From: JBNJDJ01 sp051744845
Lineage (GTDB): Bacteria > Bacillota > Clostridia > Peptostreptococcales > Acidaminobacteraceae
Assembly: GCA_051744845.1 (NCBI GenBank)
Contig: JBNJDJ010000076.1
Coordinates: 1 to 8,109 of the forward strand
Direction of reading: 5' to 3'
DNA: 8,109 nt
Shown: positions 1 to 6,013 of the stretch, in pieces
How the letters are laid out: every line of letters begins with the position of its first letter
Numbering within the stretch: position 1 is the stretch's first letter
Position numbers and translations under genes: made by a program
Notes under the pieces: generated by a model
What the model was told of the DNA's origin: nothing
The model's input: the letters and a program-made list of their open reading frames with translations, nothing else
The model's database searches: none

Positions 1-111
1 CTTTGAGTTATTAAAAATAATAAGAAAAGATTAGAAAAGTGTTTATAATAATTTTAACATTTATTGTATTAATTAAAAATGATTTTTTGAATAATAAGCT
101 TTTAAAATTTC

Positions 112-139
112 TTGACTTTTATAAAAAAAGTGATATAAT
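112..139 (+). promoter_or_regulatory. Extended -10 promoter of the rpsF-ssb-rpsR operon
   Basis: A -35 box TTGACT (112-117) is followed after 16 bp by a perfect TATAAT (134-139), which is preceded by TG at 131-132, making an extended -10 element. A/T tracts upstream (about 80-110) could act as an UP element. This is what a strong housekeeping sigma-A promoter looks like. Transcription would start near 146, leaving a leader of roughly 70 nt before rpsF. Confidence 0.88.
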
Positions 140-145
140 TTTTGT

Positions 146-218
146 TGAAGCATTAAATGCTCTCTGCTCTATAATAGATATAGGGCCAATAAGTTTTGAC
201 CATAGGGAGGTGTAAGAG
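146..218 (+). promoter_or_regulatory. Structured rpsF leader, possible autoregulatory RNA
   Basis: The predicted leader contains a small hairpin (GCAT 150-153 with ATGC 157-160) and a larger one: 166-173 pairs with 179-186 (8 bp, one G-U, 5-nt loop). The sequence ATAGGG occurs twice, at 180-185 and 202-207. The second copy runs into the Shine-Dalgarno, so 167-172 can pair with 202-207 instead, with 164-165 also able to meet 209-210; this would mask the ribosome site. In many bacteria the S6:S18 complex binds a motif in the rpsF leader and represses the operon. The CCG trinucleotide usual in that motif is not present here, so assignment to that family is uncertain. Confidence 0.4.
205..212 (+). 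promoter_or_regulatory. Strong Shine-Dalgarno of rpsF
   Basis: GGGAGGTG lies 6 nt before the ATG at 219 and matches the anti-Shine-Dalgarno well. It fixes the rpsF start and is the element that the alternative leader pairing would cover. Confidence 0.85.
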
Positions 219-503
219 ATGAAGTTATACGAAATAATTTATATTGTTAAACCAACAATTGAAGAAGGTAGAAGAGAAGAAATTTTAGAAAATTTACGTC
301 AAACAATTTCTGAGAATGGTTCTATCGTTGATACTCACGATATGGGTAAAAGAAGATTAGCTTATGAAATTAAAAATAATAAGCAAGGTTATTACTCAAT
401 TGTAAGATTTAAATCAGATGGATCATCAAATAATGTAATTAAGAAAAAAATGAAGTTAAATGAAGATGTTATTAGAGATATGATTGTTAAAGTTGATCAA
501 TAG
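219..503 (+). CDS. rpsF: 30S ribosomal protein S6
   Basis: Small-subunit ribosomal protein S6, which binds the central domain of 16S rRNA as a heterodimer with S18, encoded two genes downstream. The 94-residue product has the usual family length. It opens with the conserved MKLYEIIYIVKP strand and carries the family block GKRRLAYEI at residues 43-51, followed by the GYYSIVRF strand. The start is fixed by GGGAGGTG 6 nt upstream and by the N-terminus beginning directly in the first beta-strand. It is the first gene of the rpsF-ssb-rpsR operon, with only 12 nt before ssb, and is expressed from the promoter at 112-139. Nothing is missing or unusual in the protein. Confidence 0.97.
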   Translation: MKLYEIIYIVKPTIEEGRREEILENLRQTISENGSIVDTHDMGKRRLAYEIKNNKQGYYSIVRFKSDGSSNNVIKKKMKLNEDVIRDMIVKVDQ

Positions 504-515
504 TAAGGGGGACTT

Positions 516-953
516 ATGAATAATGTAAGTTTAATAGGTAGATTAACTAGAGACCCTGAATTAAAATACATCCCAGGAAGCGGTACAGCAGTTGCTAACT
601 TTACTTTAGCCGTAGATAGAGGTCTATCTAAAAGTAAGAAACAAGAATTAGAACAGCAAGGTAAACCTACAGCAGATTTTATAAGAATTGTCGTATGGGG
701 AAAGCAAGCTGAAAATTGTGCTAATTATTTAGCAAAAGGAAGATTAGTAGCAGTTAATGGTTCGATTAGGACATCGACGTCGAAAGATGATTCTGGTAAA
801 ACAAATTATTACACAGACGTAAATGCTTATCGTGTAGAATTTTTAGAATGGGGTAATGATCAAAAAAATTCATCTTCTCAAAATAAATCTAATGATGATA
901 TTGACCCAGATGATTTTAAATCTGTTGAAGAAGATGACGATATACCATTTTAG
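516..953 (+). CDS. ssb: Single-stranded DNA-binding protein SSB
   Basis: Essential protein that coats single-stranded DNA during replication, repair and recombination and recruits partner enzymes through its C-terminal tip. The 145-residue product has an OB fold over residues 1 to about 110, with the recognisable start VSLIGRLTRDPELKY and the central block VVWGKQAENCANYLAKGRL (from residue 59). An acidic, polar linker of about 30 residues follows, ending in the canonical tip DDDIPF (140-145). The loop between residues 36 and 53 (LSKSKKQELEQQGKPTADF) is longer and more charged than in the Bacillus protein, as seen in some clostridial SSBs. AAGGGGG (505-511) sits 4 nt before the ATG. Its place between the S6 and S18 genes is a very conserved arrangement that ties SSB supply to ribosome synthesis. 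Confidence 0.97.
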   Translation: MNNVSLIGRLTRDPELKYIPGSGTAVANFTLAVDRGLSKSKKQELEQQGKPTADFIRIVVWGKQAENCANYLAKGRLVAVNGSIRTSTSKDDSGKTNYYTDVNAYRVEFLEWGNDQKNSSSQNKSNDDIDPDDFKSVEEDDDIPF

Positions 954-968
954 GAAGGAGAGATAATT

Positions 969-1184
969 ATGGCTTATAGACCGAGAAGAAAAAAATGTTA
1001 CCTTTGCAAAGGTGAAAATGCTACAATTAATTATAGAGACGTAAGAAATTTAAAAAGATATATTAGCGACAAAGGTAAAATTTTACCTAGAAGAGCAACT
1101 GGTAATTGTGCAAAGCATCAAAGACAAATTGCTAGAGCAGTTAAAAGAGCTAGAAAAATTGCGCTATTACCATATGTTAAGTAA
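969..1184 (+). CDS. rpsR: 30S ribosomal protein S18, zinc-ligand form
   Basis: Small-subunit protein S18, partner of S6 on the 16S rRNA platform. The 71-residue product has the family core RYISDKGKILPRRATGNCAKHQRQ and ends in the typical RARKIALLPYVK. Four putative metal ligands are intact: Cys10, Cys13, Cys47 and His50 (CxxC...CxxH), the so-called C+ version that is lost in, for example, Bacillus subtilis S18. Zinc binding is inferred from this pattern. The Shine-Dalgarno AGGAAGGAG (952-960) overlaps the end of ssb and lies 8 nt before the ATG. It is the last gene of the first operon: a clear intrinsic terminator begins 11 nt after its stop codon. Confidence 0.97.
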   Translation: MAYRPRRKKCYLCKGENATINYRDVRNLKRYISDKGKILPRRATGNCAKHQRQIARAVKRARKIALLPYVK

Positions 1185-1195
1185 TTAATATATAC

Positions 1196-1222
1196 GGAGT
1201 GAAGCAATTCGCTCCTTTTTTT
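1196..1222 (+). terminator. Intrinsic terminator after rpsR
   Basis: GGAGTGAA (1196-1203) pairs with TTCGCTCC (1208-1215), giving an 8-bp stem with one G-T wobble. The loop is GCAA, a stable GNRA type. Seven T follow at 1216-1222. It separates the ribosomal/SSB operon from the yybS-gdpP-rplI unit. Confidence 0.9.
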
Positions 1223-1235
1223 AATTCATTAAATA

Positions 1236-1244
1236 TGATATTAT
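1236..1244 (+). promoter_or_regulatory. Probable extended -10 promoter of yybS-gdpP-rplI
   Basis: TGATATTAT provides TG, one base, then TATTAT (1239-1244), one mismatch from the consensus -10. The -35 region would fall in the T-tract of the preceding terminator (about 1216-1221) and matches poorly, so this would depend on the extended -10. A promoter is expected here because the terminator just upstream is strong and yybS starts only 46 nt after it. Confidence 0.5.
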
Positions 1245-1267
1245 AGGATAAAGGATTTGGTGAAAAA

Positions 1268-2164
1268 ATGAATTATAAAAATATAATAATTGGAACATTG
1301 ATATTAACTGCGGTAATTTTACTTGGAATATTTTTTCCTTTATTATTTATAATGTTACCGATAGTTTTAATCAATTTAGATAACAAATTATCTTTTAACG
1401 AAATATTTATATCTTTTATTATTACATTAATGATTGTTTATTTAATTTTTCAAATGGTACCTATAATTATATTAGTGTTTAGTTATGGAATATTAAATTC
1501 TATAGCATTAAAATATGTATATGATAATAAAAAGGATCCATTTTCATCACAAGGGATTTTATCAGGGACAACATTACTTAGTTTTATCATATTTTTCTTA
1601 TCATTAAGTGTTTTTTATAATATTGATATTACTAATATGTTTGCTCAAAGTATTGATGGTGGTCAATCTTTAATTGAAAATGAACAATTTTTACAATCTA
1701 TGAATATTGATTTTGAGAATGTTGTTAATCAAATGCAAGAAATCATTCCATTTATTCTAGTTTTTATTAGTGTGATGAATGCATCTATCATTTATTTTTT
1801 AAATAGATATATTTATAAAAGAATGGATAAAGAAGTTATAAAGATCAATCCATTTAAGAATTTTTCTTTACCGAGACATTTTATTTATGGAATGTCATTT
1901 ATTCTTGTTTTATCATATATTTCATCAAAATTAATGATTGTTGATTTTGATTCTATATCAATAAATGTTATACTGATAATAATATACTTGTTTTCTATTC
2001 AAGGAGCTGCTTTGCTTTTTTACTGGTTAGATAGATTTAATACAAATAAGATTTTAAAAGGAATAATTTTATTTGTTTTAATTATTTTTCAAGGTATGTT
2101 TTTATTAGCAATTGCAGGATGGCTTGATATGATCTTTAATTTTAGAAAAAATAAAAGTGAGTGA
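1268..2164 (+). CDS. yybS: YybS-family (DUF2232) multi-pass membrane protein
   Basis: Integral membrane protein of unknown biochemical role, 298 residues. Hydrophobic segments lie at about residues 6-36 (probably two), 46-81, 97-117, 158-180, 206-225, 230-255 and 263-284, giving seven or eight helices with a polar stretch near 120-157. The C-terminal ending, IAGWLDMIFNFRK, resembles the family signature in which a short Leu/Asp/Phe-rich motif follows the last helix. The family call rests on this ending, the topology and the position directly before gdpP, as in Bacillus (yybS-yybT). GGTGA (1259-1263) precedes the ATG by 4 nt. The gene stops with TGA 4 nt before the preferred gdpP start, so the two are probably translationally coupled. 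A functional link to c-di-AMP signalling is inferred from context only. Confidence 0.8.
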   Translation: MNYKNIIIGTLILTAVILLGIFFPLLFIMLPIVLINLDNKLSFNEIFISFIITLMIVYLIFQMVPIIILVFSYGILNSIALKYVYDNKKDPFSSQGILSGTTLLSFIIFFLSLSVFYNIDITNMFAQSIDGGQSLIENEQFLQSMNIDFENVVNQMQEIIPFILVFISVMNASIIYFLNRYIYKRMDKEVIKINPFKNFSLPRHFIYGMSFILVLSYISSKLMIVDFDSISINVILIIIYLFSIQGAALLFYWLDRFNTNKILKGIILFVLIIFQGMFLLAIAGWLDMIFNFRKNKSE

Positions 2165-2168
2165 TTTT

Positions 2169-4163
2169 ATGGATGGTAAAAAGATTTTTAAATCTGATAA
2201 TAAAATATATTTTTGGATAATTGGTTTTTTTGACTTTTTATTATTTTTGTATGAACCTATAATTGCCGGCTTCGGATTGATATTATTAGGTTATCTTTTG
2301 TTTTATAATTGGAAGTTAAATAAAAAAAGAGATAGACGTTGGCAAAATTATATAGAATCTTTATCTAGTGATATTGATTCAGCTGCCAAATATGCTATTT
2401 TAAATTTACCTTTTCCACTTACTTTAATTGATTTTGATGGTAATATTAAATGGTATAATTCAAAATTTACGGATATGGTTGATAAAGAAAATATAATAGA
2501 TGAGAATATTGAAAATATTGTTACTGAAATTAATATAGATGATTTCATTTATAATAATGAAGAAGAAATAGTTGTTAAGAAAAATGGAAAACATTTTAAA
2601 GTTTATAATAATATTGTTAGATTAAATAATTCTAAAGATGATGGTATAGACTATATTGTAATGCTTTATTGGATAGATATTTCGGAAAAGAGAAATTTAG
2701 AAGTACTACTGGAAGATAAAAGTCCTATTATAGCTGCCATTCAAATAGATAATTATGATGAAGTTATTAAAGATATTAATAGTGTAGAAAAACCTGTTAT
2801 AGTTAGTTCTATACAAAAAGAGATAAATCTATGGGCTTCAAGAATAAATGGTTTTATTCAAAGAATACAGACTGATAAATATTTTGTTATTTTTGAAAAA
2901 AAATATTTAAATAATTTAGAAGCAAAAAAGTTTAGTATTTTAGATAAAATACGCGATATAAATCAAGATGGTTCTATTAATCCAACGCTGAGTATGGGTG
3001 TAGCTACTCAAGGAAAAGACTTTTTAGAGTTGGGGAAATCTGCTAATGCTGCTTTAGAACTTTCTTTAGCAAGAGGTGGCGATCAAGTATCGGTTTATAA
3101 AAATGATGAATATGAATTTTACGGTGGTAAATCTAAAGTTGTTGAGAAAAAAAATAGAGTTAAAGCCCGTATAATATCACATGGTTTTATACCTATAATT
3201 GATGAAAGTTCTAATGTAATTATAATGGGACATAAAAATCCTGATATGGACTGTTATGGAGCAGCTATAGGTATGTATAGAGGTATTATAGATAGAGGAT
3301 TAAAAGCTTATATTCTTTTAAATGAAGAAAGCGAAGGAATAGAAGAAATACACCAAAGATTTAAATCAAATGAAGATTATAAATTTATAAATAATGAAGA
3401 AGCTAATGAGTTAATAAAAGAAAATACTCTTTTAGTTATAGTTGATACTCACAGGCCTTCATTTACAGAAAATCCGCAATTGTTAAAAAAAGTTAATCGT
3501 AAAGTATTAGTTGACCATCATAGAAGAGGTACAGAGTTTATTGAAGATCCACTTCTTACTTACCAAGAGCCATATGCTTCTTCTACTTGTGAATTAGTCA
3601 CAGAAATGTTACAATATTTAAATGATGAGGTTAGAATTGAAAAAATTGAAGCTGAAGCTTTACTTGCTGGTATTTATGTTGATACAAAGAGTTTTTCATT
3701 TAAAACAGGTGTTAGAACATTTGAAGCTGCATCTTTTTTAAGAAGGTATGGAGCTGATACAGTGGAGATAAAGCAATTATTTCAAGATGATTTAGCTAAT
3801 TATATTAATAAATCTAGTGTAGTTAACAAAGCTGAAATTTTTCATGATGAAGTAGCTATTAGTATTTTACCTGAAGATATTGGAGATAAAAATCCTTCGA
3901 TTTTAGCAGCTCAAGGAGCTGATGAATTATTAAAAATTAAAGGGATTGAAGCCTCTTTTGTAATTGGTAAAAAAGAAAATGAAGAAACCTTTATTTCTGG
4001 ACGTTCTCTTGGTAAAATAAGTGTACAGCTTATTTTAGAAAAATTAGGTGGCGGTGGTCATATGACTGTAGCTGGTGCTCAATTTGTTGAAATGTCCATT
4101 GATGAAGTAAAAAATAAATTAATAGAAGGTATTGATAATTATATGAACAAGGAGGAAGAATAA
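2169..4163 (+). CDS. gdpP: Cyclic-di-AMP phosphodiesterase GdpP (DHH/DHHA1)
   Basis: Membrane-anchored phosphodiesterase that hydrolyses the second messenger c-di-AMP to pApA, affecting potassium/osmotic balance and cell-wall stress. The product has 664 residues, normal for the family. Two membrane helices (about 13-29 and 31-46) are followed by a PAS-like domain (about 60-165), a degenerate GGDEF domain (about 170-310) with RGGDQV at 302-307 in place of an active GGDEF, a DHH domain and a DHHA1 domain. Catalytic motifs are intact: GHKNPDMD with His355, Asp359 and Asp361; Asp426 in VDTH; Asp449-His450-His451; Asp505 in VDTKSF; and GGGGH at 627-631. I chose ATG 2169 over GTG 2157 because GTGAGTGAT (2157-2165) makes a plausible ribosome site for 2169, whereas 2157 has none. 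The stop codon shares one base with the rplI start. Confidence 0.95.
   Translation: MDGKKIFKSDNKIYFWIIGFFDFLLFLYEPIIAGFGLILLGYLLFYNWKLNKKRDRRWQNYIESLSSDIDSAAKYAILNLPFPLTLIDFDGNIKWYNSKFTDMVDKENIIDENIENIVTEINIDDFIYNNEEEIVVKKNGKHFKVYNNIVRLNNSKDDGIDYIVMLYWIDISEKRNLEVLLEDKSPIIAAIQIDNYDEVIKDINSVEKPVIVSSIQKEINLWASRINGFIQRIQTDKYFVIFEKKYLNNLEAKKFSILDKIRDINQDGSINPTLSMGVATQGKDFLELGKSANAALELSLARGGDQVSVYKNDEYEFYGGKSKVVEKKNRVKARIISHGFIPIIDESSNVIIMGHKNPDMDCYGAAIGMYRGIIDRGLKAYILLNEESEGIEEIHQRFKSNEDYKFINNEEANELIKENTLLVIVDTHRPSFTENPQLLKKVNRKVLVDHHRRGTEFIEDPLLTYQEPYASSTCELVTEMLQYLNDEVRIEKIEAEALLAGIYVDTKSFSFKTGVRTFEAASFLRRYGADTVEIKQLFQDDLANYINKSSVVNKAEIFHDEVAISILPEDIGDKNPSILAAQGADELLKIKGIEASFVIGKKENEETFISGRSLGKISVQLILEKLGGGGHMTVAGAQFVEMSIDEVKNKLIEGIDNYMNKEEE
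4149..4155 (+). promoter_or_regulatory. Consensus Shine-Dalgarno of rplI inside gdpP
   Basis: AAGGAGG, a full anti-Shine-Dalgarno match, lies 7 nt before the rplI ATG and within the last codons of gdpP. It is much stronger than the sites of yybS and gdpP, consistent with L9 being needed at far higher levels than the membrane proteins on the same message. Confidence 0.85.
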
Positions 4164-4603
4164 TGAAAGTTATTTTAACAGAAGACGTTAAAGGTACAGG
4201 TAAAGCTGGAGAGATTGTAGATGTTGCAAAGGGGTATGCTAATAATTACTTATTTAGAAAGCAAATGGCTAAAAAGGCTACTGAAGGTAATATAAAGCAG
4301 CATAGACATAGAATGAAAGCTAAGAAAGAAGCTAGAAGAGAAAATGAACAAGAAGCTAAGGCTTTAAAAGAAAAAATAGAAGATTTAACAGTAACAATAA
4401 AGATGAAAGCTGGAGACGGGAAATTATTTGGATCTGTAACAAAAGATCAAGTTAGAGATGAATTAAAAAGTCAACATAAACTTGAATTAGATAAAAAAGA
4501 TTTTGTTATGGAAAACATCAAGGACTTAGGTACTACAAATGTTAAAGTTAAATTATTTAAAGATATTAGCGCACAATTAGAAGTAAATGTTGAGCAAAAA
4601 TAA
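4163..4603 (+). CDS. rplI: 50S ribosomal protein L9
   Basis: Large-subunit protein L9, which binds 23S rRNA near the L1 stalk and extends from the ribosome surface. The 146-residue product has the N-terminal rRNA-binding domain with the signature VKGTGKAGEIVDVAKGYANNYL (from residue 9), a long Lys/Glu/Arg-rich connecting helix (about 41-74) and a C-terminal domain starting at GKLFGSVT (86-93). Length and domain order are standard. Its ATG overlaps the gdpP TAA by one base (TAATG), so translation is probably coupled, with an additional consensus ribosome site. It is the last gene before a strong intrinsic terminator, which suggests that most transcripts of this unit end here. Confidence 0.97.
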   Translation: MKVILTEDVKGTGKAGEIVDVAKGYANNYLFRKQMAKKATEGNIKQHRHRMKAKKEARRENEQEAKALKEKIEDLTVTIKMKAGDGKLFGSVTKDQVRDELKSQHKLELDKKDFVMENIKDLGTTNVKVKLFKDISAQLEVNVEQK

Positions 4604-4612
4604 GTTTTAAAG

Positions 4613-4643
4613 TATCGACAAATTTTTGTCGATATTTTTTTTT
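4613..4643 (+). terminator. Intrinsic terminator between rplI and dnaB
   Basis: TATCGACAA (4613-4621) is complementary to TTGTCGATA (4626-4634), a 9-bp perfect stem with a 4-nt loop. Nine T follow at 4635-4643. It starts 10 nt after the rplI stop and ends 23 nt before the dnaB ATG, so it should lower transcription into dnaB. Confidence 0.88.
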
Positions 4644-4654
4644 AAAAATGATTG

Positions 4655-4663
4655 AAAGGTGAT
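4655..4663 (+). promoter_or_regulatory. Shine-Dalgarno that sets the dnaB start
   Basis: AAAGGTGAT matches the anti-Shine-Dalgarno tail apart from two missing bases and lies 3 nt before ATG 4667. It supports this ATG over the in-frame TTG at 4652, which would place the ribosome site inside the coding region. Confidence 0.7.
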
Positions 4664-4666
4664 AAA

Positions 4667-6013
4667 ATGAATAATATGAAAAAATCATTACCTCATGCAA
4701 TCGATGTAGAAGAGTCCTTACTAGGGGCAATGATTTTAGATATCGATGCAATAACAACAGCATCTGAATTTTTAAAAGCTAAAGACTTTTATAAAAAAAG
4801 TCATCAAATACTTTATGATGTTATAATCGATATGTATCGAGCAAATGAAACTATTGATACTTTACTTTTAAAATCTAAGCTTGAAAGTTTAAATCTTTTA
4901 AGTGAAATTGGTGGACTTAATTATTTATCAAAATTAACTGATGCTGGAGCATTAGTTACTAACGCTCTTCATTATACAAAAGTTATTGAAGAAAAGTCTA
5001 TTTTAAGAAAATTAATTAAAGCCTCGAGTGATATTGTTACTAAAGGATATAATTCTGAAAATGCAAATCAGTTATTAGAAATAGCTGAAAAAAATATTTT
5101 CGATATTTCTCAAAAAAAGAGTAGAGAAGGTTTTTCAAAAATTGATAGTATTTTAGAAGATACTTATGACCAAATAGAAAAATTAGCAGAATCGACTGGT
5201 GATATAACAGGGCTTTCAACAGGTTTTTCTTTAATAGATGATAAAACTTCTGGTTTGCAAGATTCTGATTTAATTTTAGTTGCTGCTAGACCTTCTATGG
5301 GTAAGACATCATTAGCTATAAATATGTGTCAAAATGCAGCTATAAATAGTGATGCTAAAGTAGCAATTTTCAGTCTAGAGATGGCTAAAGAACAACTAGT
5401 TCAGCGTATGTTAGCTACAGAAGCTTTGATCAAAGTAGGAGATATTAGAGATGGTAGATTAAATGAAGACGATTGGATATCTTTATCTAAAGCATCTGCT
5501 AAATTAGCTGAGGCTGAAATTTTTATAGATGATACACCTGGGATAAATTTAATGGAAGTTAGAGCAAAAGCTAGAAGACTTAAAATGGAACACGGTATAG
5601 ATTTGATTATGATAGATTATTTACAACTTATGAGTAGTGTAGATGGAGGCGAAAGTCGTCAGCAAGAGATTTCAAAAATTTCTAGAGGACTTAAAGCTAT
5701 AGCTAGGGAAATGGAATGTCCATTAATTGCATTATCTCAGCTTTCAAGAGCACCTGAACAAAGAGCTGATCATAGACCTATACTTTCAGATTTAAGAGAT
5801 TCAGGAGCTATTGAGCAAGATGCTGATATAGTTATGTTTTTATATAGAGATGAATATTATAACCCTGAGACAGAAAGTCAAGGCATTGGAGAACTAATTA
5901 TAGCAAAGCAAAGAAATGGAGAAACAGGTACTGTAGAATTAGCTTGGTTAGCTCCTTATACAAAATTTGCAGATTTAAGTCATGAACAGCAACAAGGAAG
6001 TATGTATGGTTAA
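4667..6013 (+). CDS. dnaB: Replicative DNA helicase DnaB
   Basis: Hexameric ATP-driven 5'-to-3' helicase that unwinds DNA at the replication fork (called DnaC in Bacillus subtilis). The 448-residue product has the N-terminal helical domain (about 1-110, starting PHAIDVEESLLGAMI), a linker (about 150-170) and the RecA-like motor. Visible motifs are Walker A RPSMGKTS with Lys213 and Thr214, SLEMAKEQLVQRML, Walker B LIMIDYLQLM with Asp317, the SQLSRAPEQR stretch and the late SDLRDSGAIEQDADIVMF block. There is no intein and no frameshift. ATG 4667 is preferred for its ribosome site AAAGGTGAT. The gene sits directly after the rplI terminator with no evident promoter of its own, so expression may rely on read-through. 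Its end overlaps the next gene by 8 nt. Confidence 0.97.
   Translation: MNNMKKSLPHAIDVEESLLGAMILDIDAITTASEFLKAKDFYKKSHQILYDVIIDMYRANETIDTLLLKSKLESLNLLSEIGGLNYLSKLTDAGALVTNALHYTKVIEEKSILRKLIKASSDIVTKGYNSENANQLLEIAEKNIFDISQKKSREGFSKIDSILEDTYDQIEKLAESTGDITGLSTGFSLIDDKTSGLQDSDLILVAARPSMGKTSLAINMCQNAAINSDAKVAIFSLEMAKEQLVQRMLATEALIKVGDIRDGRLNEDDWISLSKASAKLAEAEIFIDDTPGINLMEVRAKARRLKMEHGIDLIMIDYLQLMSSVDGGESRQQEISKISRGLKAIAREMECPLIALSQLSRAPEQRADHRPILSDLRDSGAIEQDADIVMFLYRDEYYNPETESQGIGELIIAKQRNGETGTVELAWLAPYTKFADLSHEQQQGSMYG

Noticed and set aside
1..111. Origin of replication or DnaA-box cluster near the left edge
   Set aside because: The stretch is A+T-rich, but I found no TTATNCACA-type boxes or repeat array; genes such as these can lie near oriC but that is not shown here.
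2157..2168. GTG start for gdpP overlapping yybS by 8 nt
   Set aside because: The bases before it are A-rich without a Shine-Dalgarno match, whereas GTGAGTGAT is well placed for ATG 2169. The four-residue difference does not affect the function call.
2348..2548. 66-codon open frame on the minus strand inside gdpP
   Set aside because: It lies wholly within the PAS region of gdpP, has no ribosome site and no recognisable protein features; it is a by-product of A+T-rich coding sequence.
4652..4666. TTG start for dnaB
   Set aside because: Its codons coincide with the Shine-Dalgarno AAAGGTGAT that serves ATG 4667.
4566..4763. 65-codon open frame on the minus strand across the rplI-dnaB junction
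   Set aside because: It spans the end of rplI, the terminator hairpin and the start of dnaB on the other strand; no ribosome site and a low-complexity translation.
5982..6005. Earlier in-frame ATG for the acetyltransferase gene
   Set aside because: It lacks a ribosome site and lies deeper inside dnaB; AAGGAAG at 5994-6000 fits ATG 6006.
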